In this document: positions 1 through 5,439 of the stretch, one piece after another
How positions within the stretch are numbered: the first letter of the stretch is position 1
How the letters are laid out: every line of letters begins with the position of its first letter
Assembly (NCBI GenBank): GCA_023246985.1
Contig: JAHFHJ010000046.1
Coordinates: forward strand, 1-10,175
DNA: 10,175 nucleotides
Source of the DNA: Candidatus Omnitrophota bacterium
Lineage (GTDB): Bacteria; Omnitrophota; Omnitrophia; Omnitrophales; Aquincolibacteriaceae
Reading direction: 5' to 3'
Notes under the pieces: generated by a model
Database searches by the model: none
What the model was told of the DNA's origin: nothing
What the model saw: the letters and a program-made list of their open reading frames with translations, nothing else
Made by a program: the position numbers and the translations under genes

Positions 1-119
1 GAAAATCAAAGTCGGGATAGAATCAAATTAAGAACGGTATGAGGGCCGATTGCAATTCCTCTTATTCTTGGTGATCCTTGTTCCCATCAATCCTTAAAGA
101 GCGTTGTTTTTCGTTTAGC

Positions 120-193
120 GGGCCTATAGCTCAATCGGTTAGAGCAGAGGACTCATAATCCTTTGGTTCCTGGTTCGAGTCCAGGTGGGCCCA
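120..193 (+). tRNA. tRNA with anticodon CAT, probably tRNA-Ile2 (lysidine-modified)
   Basis: A complete cloverleaf can be drawn. The acceptor stem is 120-126 with 186-192 (one G-U pair), the D arm 129-145, and the anticodon stem 147-151 with 159-163. The anticodon CAT is at 154-156, the five-base variable loop at 164-168 and the T arm at 169-185 with a TTCGAGT loop. The discriminator base is A193. CCA is not encoded, because CTG follows, so it must be added after transcription. The G1-C72 pair argues against an initiator tRNA. CAT fits elongator Met or Ile2, whose C34 is changed to lysidine by TilS. The anticodon arm and overall sequence resemble the Ile2 type more closely from memory, but this is not decisive. 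The structure is certain; the amino acid identity is about 70 percent. Confidence 0.95.
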
Positions 194-293
194 CTGAATT
201 TCAAAGCTCTCTTTTTCCTTCTTGACACTTCTCAAGAACGAAAAGTAGACTTGGCCTGTGTTTCTCTGACGCTCAATGACCCAGAGGTCTTCG

Positions 294-647
294 ATGCTGA
301 AAATAAGGTTTTTTTCGGTTCTGATGCTTGGGAGCGTCCTGCTTGCTTCATGCGCGTCCCGTTCTTCGGAGAATTCTTTTGGCCCTTACTCCGCGGCCGA
401 GGCCTACTATAAAAAGGGAGATTATCCCAAGGCGATCGGAAAGTATCAGGAATATCTGGCGGGAGATCCTCAGGGAAATATGGCGGCGGTTGCTGAGTAC
501 TCTATCGCGAAAAGCTATGCCGCCGCCGGCGACCTGACCAAGACGCGGGAAAGTTTTGACCGGGTCGTGACTAAGTTTCCGCAAACGAGCTGGGCGGCGT
601 TTGCCAAGGAACAGCTGAAGACCCTTGGAAAAGCCGTAAAGGTTTGA
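294..647 (+). CDS. Small lipoprotein with TPR-like repeats
   Basis: The 117-residue product begins with a lipoprotein signal peptide: Lys3 and Arg5, a hydrophobic stretch at about 6-17, and a lipobox LASC with the lipidated Cys at residue 20. Residues 32-111 look like two or more TPR-type helical hairpins, with an AYYKKGDYPKAI motif, a second AKSYAAAGDLTKT motif and a FP turn near 95-96. This resembles the C-terminal region of YbgF/BamD-type outer-membrane-associated TPR proteins, which act as periplasmic scaffolds. The exact role is unknown. I chose the ATG at 294 because AGAGG sits six bases upstream and the signal peptide then starts properly. The in-frame ATG at 276 would add six residues and has no ribosome binding site. 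The gene stands alone between a tRNA and the RNase P RNA and is far shorter than BamD or YbgF. Confidence 0.8.
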   Translation: MLKIRFFSVLMLGSVLLASCASRSSENSFGPYSAAEAYYKKGDYPKAIGKYQEYLAGDPQGNMAAVAEYSIAKSYAAAGDLTKTRESFDRVVTKFPQTSWAAFAKEQLKTLGKAVKV

Positions 648-684
648 TAGTTGTTTTTGTTCTTTGATCCGAAATGTTTTTGGG

Positions 685-1226
685 GAAGGCCTTCTCGGAT
701 GACCGCGCACAGATGACAAGAGACAGGATACGACCTGTCCCATCGCTGTGGGAGGAAAGTCCGAGCTTCAAAGGGTAGCGTAGTGGGTAATACCCACCCT
801 CTGGATCCTGTCGATCCAGAGCGGATTTCCGCCCCGCTTATGGCGGGGACGGACCTGCCGGACAGTGTTCCGCCAGAGGACGGATGCGTCCTTCGGCGCA
901 GGCGGGAGAGCCACAGAGACGAGTCCTTCGACAGGCTCAGGACAAGTCCTTCGACACGTTCGAGGGACGAAGCCCTGAGCAAGTTCCGTCGCAAGACGGA
1001 ACGCGTCGAAGGGGTGAAACGCGGTAATCTCTACGCGAAGAAAGGCTAAATAAGGTGAAGTCCCGCCGCCACAAAGGCGGGAGGAACGACCCGTTCCTAT
1101 TCTGCCGCAAGGCAGAAACTTCACCGGGTCAGCCGACCGAGACCGCCAGCAATGGCGGTCCTAGATAGATGGTCATCCCTCGCTCGCAAGGGTGAGGACA
1201 GAACTCGGCTTACAGAGAAGGCCTTC
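685..1226 (+). ncRNA. rnpB: RNase P RNA (M1-type), type A with expanded and missing helices
   Basis: This is the catalytic RNA that trims tRNA 5' leaders. Conserved core: GGAGGAAAGTCCGAGC at 751-766 and ACAGAACTCGGCTTAC at 1198-1213. These form P4 (757-765 with 1204-1211), including the bulged U at 760. Other helices drawn by eye: P1 685-696/1215-1226 (12 perfect pairs), P2 697-704/1171-1178 (8 perfect pairs), P3 708-750, P5 766-769/1037-1040, P7 778-783/1031-1036, P8 784-796, P9 799-821. CR-II is near 911-919 and CR-III (GGTGAAA) at 1013-1019. P16 is 1054-1061/1118-1125 and P17 is 1082-1098, whose loop ACCC can pair with GGGT 773-776 (P6 pseudoknot). GGGT for tRNA CCA binding is at 1126-1129. 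P18 is 1141-1160 and a P19-like hairpin is 1179-1196. At about 542 nt it exceeds the usual 350-400, through insertions at 822-908, 922-1012 and around P17. There is no room for P13 or P14. P10 was not resolved. No convincing own promoter was seen in the 37-base gap upstream. Confidence 0.95.
922..1012 (+). repeat. Palindromic repeat-like element forming an enlarged P12 in rnpB
   Basis: This stretch replaces the short P12 arm of a normal RNase P RNA. It folds as nested helices: CCTTCGAC 925-932 with GTCGAAGG 1005-1012; GCTCAGG 935-941 with CCTGAGC 974-980; GTCCTTCGA 946-954 with TCGAGGGAC 960-968 (one G-U pair); and a side hairpin 983-1002 capped by a GCAA tetraloop. The 12-mer AGTCCTTCGACA occurs twice (922-933 and 945-956). 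From memory the core CCTTCGACAGGCTCAGG resembles a short repeat scattered through many genomes of uncultured bacteria. That link is unverified. The GCAA hairpin may be the ancestral P12 tip. Confidence 0.65.
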
Positions 1227-1236
1227 TCATTTTTTT
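1215..1236 (+). terminator. Intrinsic terminator of rnpB, overlapping the P1 3' strand
   Basis: GAGAAGGCCTTCTC (1215-1228) is a perfect palindrome that can form a five-pair stem with a GGCC loop. It is followed by seven T residues (1230-1236). The same bases 1215-1226 pair with 685-696 to make P1, so termination and mature folding use the same strand. Confidence 0.75.
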
Positions 1237-1243
1237 GAGTTGC

Positions 1244-1272
1244 TTGACAAAAACGGAAGAAACAAGTATCCT
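1244..1272 (+). promoter_or_regulatory. Sigma-70-type promoter of the pyr operon
   Basis: A perfect -35 TTGACA (1244-1249) is separated by 17 bases from a -10 TATCCT (1267-1272), which matches TATAAT at four of six positions. Transcription would start near 1279. The -35 begins eight bases after the T run of the rnpB terminator, so the operon is insulated from upstream transcription. The PyrR-type hairpin begins about 20 bases after the predicted start. Confidence 0.8.
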
Positions 1273-1297
1273 TCAGCCACGCGATCAGGTATTACAT

Positions 1298-1330
1298 CCT
1301 TTTAAGACGGCGCTGAGACGCCGACAAAGG
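1298..1330 (+). promoter_or_regulatory. PyrR-type RNA binding hairpin in the pyr leader
   Basis: The lower stem is CCTTT 1298-1302 with AAAGG 1326-1330. The upper stem is CGGCG 1308-1312 with CGCCG 1319-1323, and the loop is CTGAGA (1313-1318). Known PyrR anti-antiterminators carry a conserved CNGNGA loop, and the loop here fits that pattern. The usual URCC/GGYU-like flanks are replaced by G-C pairs. Its position between a promoter and a terminator directly ahead of pyrR supports the call. In Bacillus, PyrR bound to UMP or UTP stabilises this hairpin and turns the operon down. Here the 3' side of the lower stem overlaps a ribosome binding site (AAAGGTGA, 1326-1333) for a possible leader peptide. 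Confidence 0.7.
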
Positions 1331-1337
1331 TGACCCG

Positions 1338-1466
1338 ATGAATATAAAAATCGGATTTTTCAAGAACCCCGCAAACAAAAGCGGGGTATTTTTTTGTCCG
1401 CCTGCGGATATAACTTACAGGACGAACCTCACCGATGCTTTAGGGGCGGGCCCGGAGACGCCATGA
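1338..1466 (+). CDS. Possible 42-residue pyr leader peptide running through the attenuator
   Basis: An ATG at 1338 follows AGGTGA (ending at 1333), which is well placed for an extended Shine-Dalgarno. The frame stays open for 42 codons, passes through the terminator hairpin and its T run (read as GVFFC), and stops at TGA 1464-1466. That stop overlaps the pyrR ATG at 1463 as ATGA. The arrangement resembles the E. coli pyrBI leader peptide PyrL, which also spans its terminator and reads a similar FFC over the T run. The similarity of residues is largely forced by the terminator sequence. A 42-codon opening can occur by chance, so evidence for translation rests on the ribosome binding site, the overlap with pyrR and the location. 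No known domain is visible. Confidence 0.45.
   Translation: MNIKIGFFKNPANKSGVFFCPPADITYRTNLTDALGAGPETP
1366..1395 (+). terminator. Attenuator terminator ahead of pyrR
   Basis: ACCCCGC (1366-1372) pairs perfectly with GCGGGGT (1381-1387) around an A-rich eight-base loop. Seven T residues follow at 1389-1395 after one A. It lies in the leader, about 90 bases after the predicted transcription start and 70 bases before pyrR, so it must be conditional. No upstream segment that clearly pairs with its left arm was found by eye, so the antiterminator is missing or unconventional. Confidence 0.85.
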
Positions 1467-2011
1467 GTCTTTCCGAGAAACAAATCCTCGATGAGGGCGG
1501 AATCGAGCGCGTGCTTGCCCGCATGTCCCATGAGATCCTTGAACGCAATCAGGGGACCCAAGATCTGGTTTTGATCGGGATCCGTACCCGCGGCGTTTTC
1601 CTGGCGCGGCGCCTCCAGCAAAAACTTTACGAGATCGAAAAGCCTGAAGTTCCCGTCGGAATTCTTGATATCACGCTTTATCGCGATGATCTCAGCGAAG
1701 TCGGTCCCAAGCCCGAGATCCGCGAAACGGACATTCCTTTTAATCTCAAGGGCAAGGTCGTGATCCTTGTCGATGACGTGCTTTTCACGGGACGAACCAT
1801 CCGCGCCGCGCTGGACGCGCTGATCGATTTTGGACGGCCCAAGGTCATCCGTCTCGCGGTGCTCGTGGATCGCGGCCACCGGGAGCTTCCCGTCAAAGCC
1901 GATTATGTCGGCAAAAATGTTCCGACGGCGTTTCAAGATCACGTGACCATTCGCTTGAAGGAAACCGACGGGCGGGATGAAGCCGTCATTTCAGGAGGGG
2001 TGAAAGCATGA
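1463..2011 (+). CDS. pyrR: PyrR, bifunctional pyr operon regulator / uracil phosphoribosyltransferase
   Basis: The 182-residue product matches the PyrR family in length and motif order. In Bacillus, PyrR binds pyr leader RNA when uridine nucleotides are high and is displaced by PRPP; many members also convert uracil and PRPP to UMP. Visible motifs are GIRTRG at 39-44, DITLYRDDL at 69-77, the PRPP-binding loop VILVDDVLFTGRT at about 100-112, and the family block DRGHRELPVKADYVGKN at 136-152. I chose the ATG at 1463 because GGAG lies five bases upstream and the product then aligns with known PyrR ends. An upstream in-frame TTG at 1394 lies inside the terminator T run and is unlikely. The start overlaps the leader-peptide stop, and the end overlaps pyrB by four bases (ATGA), which implies coupled translation. 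The protein is cytosolic. Confidence 0.97.
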   Translation: MSLSEKQILDEGGIERVLARMSHEILERNQGTQDLVLIGIRTRGVFLARRLQQKLYEIEKPEVPVGILDITLYRDDLSEVGPKPEIRETDIPFNLKGKVVILVDDVLFTGRTIRAALDALIDFGRPKVIRLAVLVDRGHRELPVKADYVGKNVPTAFQDHVTIRLKETDGRDEAVISGGVKA

Positions 2012-2958
2012 CGCAAGCGGCGAAAACGCGATGGGCGCAGAAGGATCTGCTGGGGCTCAGGGACCTTTCGGCCGCCGAGATTGAACTGATCCTGGATACC
2101 GCAAAATCTTTTAGCGAGGTTTCCCAGCGCGAAGTCAAGAAAGTTCCGGTTTTGCGCGGCAAGACGGTGGTGAATCTTTTTCTCGAACCCAGCACCCGGA
2201 CGCGCGTCTCGTTTGAACTGGCGGAAAAACGGTTGAGCGCGGATACCATCAGCATGGCAAGCGGGAGTTCCAGTATGACGAAAGGCGAATCGCTTTGGGA
2301 TACGATCGCCAATATCGAAGCGCTCAAGGTGGACCTGATCGTGATGCGCCACGGTTCCTCGGGAGCGCCGCACCGCATCTCCCATTACACGAAATGCGGG
2401 ATCGTGAACGCGGGGGACGGCATCAACGAGCATCCCACGCAGGGACTTCTGGACATGTTCACGCTTCGGGAACTTAAGGGAAAAATCAAGGGGCTCAAGG
2501 TCGTTTTTGTCGGGGACATCCTGCACTCGCGCGTCGCGCGTTCGAACATCTGGGGTTTGACGAAACTTGGAGCGGAAGTCGTGATCTGCGGGCCCAAGAC
2601 GCTCATCCCCTGGGGCGTTGAAGAACTGGGCGTGAAGGTCATTCATGAGGTTAAAAAAGCGCTCGAGGGCGCGGACGCCGTGACGCTTCTGAGGATCCAG
2701 ATGGAGCGGCAAAATGAGACGCTTTTCCCGAGCCTCCGCGAATACGCGAGCACCTTCGGGCTTAATCTGGAGCTTTTTAAATACGCGAAACCCGACGCGA
2801 TCTTGATGCATCCCGGGCCCGTGAATCGCGGCGTTGAAATTGAAAGCGCGCTCGCGGACAGTCCCCAATCCTATATCCTCAAGCAGGTCACCAACGGGAT
2901 CGCGGTTCGCATGGCGGTTCTCTATCTTTTGAGCGGAGCGCTAAAAGATGAAAAATAA
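2008..2958 (+). CDS. pyrB: Aspartate carbamoyltransferase catalytic chain
   Basis: This enzyme joins carbamoyl phosphate and L-aspartate to give N-carbamoyl-aspartate, the first committed pyrimidine step, as a cytosolic trimer. The 316-residue product has the family motifs in order: the carbamoyl-phosphate loop STRTR at 62-66, the mobile-loop TKGES with Lys92, RHGSSGAPH at 114-122, EHPTQGLLD at 141-149, VGD at 168-170, LRIQMER at 228-234 and HPGPVNRG at 268-275. All expected active-site residues that I can place are present. A strong ribosome binding site (AGGAGGGG) precedes the ATG, which overlaps the pyrR stop. No regulatory chain gene pyrI is in the window, and pyrC follows directly, so this looks like the Bacillus-type enzyme without the PyrI subunit. 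Control would then act on transcription and on carbamoyl phosphate synthetase. Confidence 0.98.
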   Translation: MTQAAKTRWAQKDLLGLRDLSAAEIELILDTAKSFSEVSQREVKKVPVLRGKTVVNLFLEPSTRTRVSFELAEKRLSADTISMASGSSSMTKGESLWDTIANIEALKVDLIVMRHGSSGAPHRISHYTKCGIVNAGDGINEHPTQGLLDMFTLRELKGKIKGLKVVFVGDILHSRVARSNIWGLTKLGAEVVICGPKTLIPWGVEELGVKVIHEVKKALEGADAVTLLRIQMERQNETLFPSLREYASTFGLNLELFKYAKPDAILMHPGPVNRGVEIESALADSPQSYILKQVTNGIAVRMAVLYLLSGALKDEK

Positions 2959-4249
2959 ACTGAACGGACAATCGGTCAAAAATCTTATTATTCGCAATGC
3001 CCACATCGTGGATCCGGCCAACAAGATCGATGAGGTGATGGATCTTCATGTCAAAAGCCATCGGATCGTGAAATGGGGTAAGGACCTTGCGGCGGAGGAA
3101 GCCGAGATGCTGGATGCCCAAAAACTTTATTTGCTCCCCGGCTTGGTCGATATGCATGTTCACTTTCGCGAACCCGGCTATGAGCATAAAGAAACCATTG
3201 AGACGGGGGCTCAGGCCGCGATCGCCGGCGGTTTTGTGGCCTGCGTGACCATGCCGAACACTAAGCCGCCCTGTGATAACGCGCAGGTCGTCAAATATCA
3301 AATGGAACGGGCGAATGTGCTCAATTTTAACATTTTTCCGTCCGGAGCTCTTACGCAAGGCCGCGAGGGGAAAAAAATCTCGGAAATGGCGGAGATGAAG
3401 GCCGCGGGCGCCGCGGCTGTGACCGATGACGGCGGATGGGTGATCGATTCGGGCGTGGCGCGCCGCGCTTATGAATATGCCGCAACCTATGGATTGCCGA
3501 TCCTGTCGCACGCCGAAGATCATTCGATCAGCGTTAACGGCGTGATGAACGAAGGGATCGTTTCGACCCAGCTGGGTCTCCGCGGCGCGCCCAATGCGGC
3601 GGAGGATATCGCGACGGCACGGGACATTGAACTCGTAAGATTGATCAAATGCCAGTTTCACTTTCAGCACGTCTCGACGCGCGGCGCGGTGGGTATGATT
3701 CGGCGCGCGAAAGCGGAAGGACTGCCGATCACCGCGGAAGCGACGCCGCACCACATCGCGCTGACGGACGCGGAATTCGTGAAATACGATACCTTCTATA
3801 AAATCAATCCGCCGCTTCGAACGGAACAGGACCGGCAGGCGGTTATGAAGGGGCTTGAGGACGGGACGATTGACGCGATCGCGACGGATCACGCGCCGCA
3901 CGCGCTGGAGGAGAAAGACCAGGATATCGAAGTGGCGCCGTTCGGGACGATCGGGCTGGAATCGGCTTTTGGGGTCATTATGACGGAACTTTTTCACGGC
4001 AGAAAATGGAAGATGGAAGAGATCGTGAAAAAGATGAGTCTCGTGCCGGCGGAGATCCTGAAGAAAACAAATTTCGGGAGGCTCAAGACCGGAGAGCAGG
4101 CGAATTTTATTCTGGCGGACGCCCAAAAAGATTGGGTATTCTCGGAGGAGCATGTTCACTCGAAATCCCTTAATTCCTGCTTCTACGGCAGGAGGCTTCA
4201 GGGGAAGGTCCTCTTTACCTTTGTAAAGGGTTACCAATACGCCCTCTAG
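2948..4249 (+). CDS. pyrC: Dihydroorotase, class I
   Basis: This zinc amidohydrolase reversibly cyclises carbamoyl-aspartate to dihydroorotate. The 433-residue product is a class I enzyme. It has an N-terminal beta-sandwich segment (about 12-62) and then a TIM-barrel with DMHVHFREPG at 68-77 (metal ligands His70 and His72, substrate Arg74). The AVTDDG block is at 157-162, where class I bacterial enzymes have an Asp in the place of the carboxylated Lys of class II. Further ligands are His188 (SHAED), His241 (FQHVST) and the catalytic Asp314 in TDHAPH. The C-terminal strands return to the sandwich. The start overlaps pyrB by 11 bases, with GGAG nine bases upstream of the ATG. Some class I dihydroorotases form complexes with PyrB, as in Aquifex; the overlap would favour such pairing, but this is inference. 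Confidence 0.97.
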   Translation: MKNKLNGQSVKNLIIRNAHIVDPANKIDEVMDLHVKSHRIVKWGKDLAAEEAEMLDAQKLYLLPGLVDMHVHFREPGYEHKETIETGAQAAIAGGFVACVTMPNTKPPCDNAQVVKYQMERANVLNFNIFPSGALTQGREGKKISEMAEMKAAGAAAVTDDGGWVIDSGVARRAYEYAATYGLPILSHAEDHSISVNGVMNEGIVSTQLGLRGAPNAAEDIATARDIELVRLIKCQFHFQHVSTRGAVGMIRRAKAEGLPITAEATPHHIALTDAEFVKYDTFYKINPPLRTEQDRQAVMKGLEDGTIDAIATDHAPHALEEKDQDIEVAPFGTIGLESAFGVIMTELFHGRKWKMEEIVKKMSLVPAEILKKTNFGRLKTGEQANFILADAQKDWVFSEEHVHSKSLNSCFYGRRLQGKVLFTFVKGYQYAL

Positions 4250-4261
4250 GGACTGGCTCCG

Positions 4262-4302
4262 TTTTCCCGCAAAGGTGCCTGTCCCCGGGAAAAAGGTGCC
4301 AG
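4262..4302 (+). repeat. Repeat-like hairpin in the pyrC-carA spacer
   Basis: The 74-base spacer between pyrC and carA contains TTTTCCCG (4262-4269) and its inverse CGGGAAAA (4286-4293). It also contains two direct copies of AAAGGTGCC (4271-4279 and 4292-4300). No T run follows the hairpin, so it is not an intrinsic terminator. From memory the motif AAAGGTGCCTGTCCCC is a common short dispersed repeat in several uncultured and deltaproteobacterial genomes. I could not check copy number. Confidence 0.5.
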
Positions 4303-4323
4303 ATCCCCTCAGGAGCAAACTAT

Positions 4324-5439
4324 ATGACAAAGGCAATACTGGCGCTTGAAGATGGCGTGTGGTTCGAAGGCGAAGGTTTCGGCGCTGACGGAGAAACCTT
4401 CGGCGAAGTCGTTTTTAATACGGGCATGACCGGTTATCAGGAGATCCTCACGGATCCTTCCTATAAAGGACAGATGGTGTGTATGACCTATCCGCATATC
4501 GGCAATTGCGGGATCAATGCCGCGGACGCGGAATCCTCGAAGCCTTGGGTGGAAGGATTCATCATTAAAGAGCTCAGTCCTGTGGCGAGTAATTATCGCT
4601 CCGAGATGTCGCTCGATCTCTATCTTCAGCAACACAATATTCTTGGGATCCAGGGAATCGATACGCGTAAACTGGTGAAGCATTTGAGGACCGTGGGCGT
4701 GAAGAAAGCCGTGATCTCCACGCGTGAACTCGATCCTAAAAAACTCGTCAAAAAAGCCAAGAATTCGCCCGGCATTGTCGGCGTGGACCTTGTCAAAAAG
4801 GTGACTTGTTCCAAGCCCTACCTGTTTGAGGAAGTCATGCCGGGGGAATTCGCCTGGGGGGATCAGGTCAAAAAGAAATACAAAGTTGTGGCTGTGGACA
4901 GCGGCATCAAGCGGAACATTCTGCGGAAACTCAACCAGCATGGTTTTAATGTCCAGGTCGTTCCGGCGAATGTAACGGCGGATGAGATCTTGGCCTATCA
5001 ACCCGACGGGCTTTTTCTCTCGAACGGCCCCGGCGATCCCGCGGCCGTCAAGTATCTGGTGGAAACGGTCCGGAAACTTCTTGGAAAACTTCCGATGTTC
5101 GGGATCTGTCTTGGACATCAGATGATCGGGCAGGCGCTGGGCGGGAAGACCTCCAAGCTTAAGTTCGGACATCACGGCAACAATCAGCCCGTGATGGATC
5201 TTAAGACCCGGAAGATCGAGATCACCTCGCAAAACCATAACTTCGTGGTGGCGATCAATTCGCTTCCCAAAGACGAAGTGGAAATGACGCACCTCAATCT
5301 GAACGATAAAACGCTGGAAGGGTTCCGGCACAAGAAGCATCCGGTCTTCTGCGTGCAGTACCATCCGGAGAACGCCCCCGGGCCGCATGACAGTGATTAT
5401 TTGTTCAGCCGATTTTATGAAATGATCGAGAAGCGGTAA
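4324..5439 (+). CDS. carA: Carbamoyl phosphate synthetase small (glutaminase) subunit
   Basis: CarA hydrolyses glutamine and passes ammonia through a tunnel to CarB. The 371-residue product has the CPSase small-chain N-terminal domain (about 1-135, with FNTGMTGYQEILTDPSY at 31-47) and a class I glutamine amidotransferase domain (about 185-368). The catalytic triad is visible: nucleophile Cys262 in FGICLGHQ (259-266), and His347 with Glu349 in YHPEN. SNGPGDP at 233-239 is the oxyanion strand and FGHHGNNQPV at 281-290 the usual family block. Length is normal. AGGAG lies nine bases before the ATG. It follows pyrC after a 74-base spacer and precedes carB by 99 bases, so it has its own ribosome entry inside the operon. 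The enzyme supplies carbamoyl phosphate for PyrB and probably also for arginine synthesis. Confidence 0.98.
   Translation: MTKAILALEDGVWFEGEGFGADGETFGEVVFNTGMTGYQEILTDPSYKGQMVCMTYPHIGNCGINAADAESSKPWVEGFIIKELSPVASNYRSEMSLDLYLQQHNILGIQGIDTRKLVKHLRTVGVKKAVISTRELDPKKLVKKAKNSPGIVGVDLVKKVTCSKPYLFEEVMPGEFAWGDQVKKKYKVVAVDSGIKRNILRKLNQHGFNVQVVPANVTADEILAYQPDGLFLSNGPGDPAAVKYLVETVRKLLGKLPMFGICLGHQMIGQALGGKTSKLKFGHHGNNQPVMDLKTRKIEITSQNHNFVVAINSLPKDEVEMTHLNLNDKTLEGFRHKKHPVFCVQYHPENAPGPHDSDYLFSRFYEMIEKR

Noticed and set aside
1..119. Possible tail of an upstream gene
   Set aside because: All three forward frames reach a stop by about position 42 and none can be recognised. No convincing tRNA promoter could be placed either.
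276..293. Upstream ATG for the lipoprotein
   Set aside because: There is no Shine-Dalgarno before 276, while the ATG at 294 has AGAGG six bases upstream and a cleaner signal peptide.
185..412. 75-codon + strand ORF overlapping the tRNA end and the lipoprotein gene
   Set aside because: It begins inside the tRNA 3' end, has no ribosome binding site and overlaps the well-supported lipoprotein in another frame.
768..1124. Reverse-strand ORF of 118 codons, and a + strand ORF at 783-1049
   Set aside because: Both lie inside the RNase P RNA, whose helices explain the sequence. They are open by chance in GC-rich repeats.
1335..1360. Second leader terminator (CCGAT/ATCGG followed by ATTTTT)
   Set aside because: The stem has only five pairs with a ten-base loop and a five-T run, so it is weak. 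It may serve as a pause site.
1394..1462. Upstream TTG start extending PyrR by 23 residues
   Set aside because: The TTG sits in the terminator T run with no ribosome binding site. The ATG at 1463 has GGAG and gives the normal family length.
4262..4293. Hairpin after pyrC as an intrinsic terminator
   Set aside because: No T run follows the stem; it is followed by GGTGCC. The operon evidently continues into carA.
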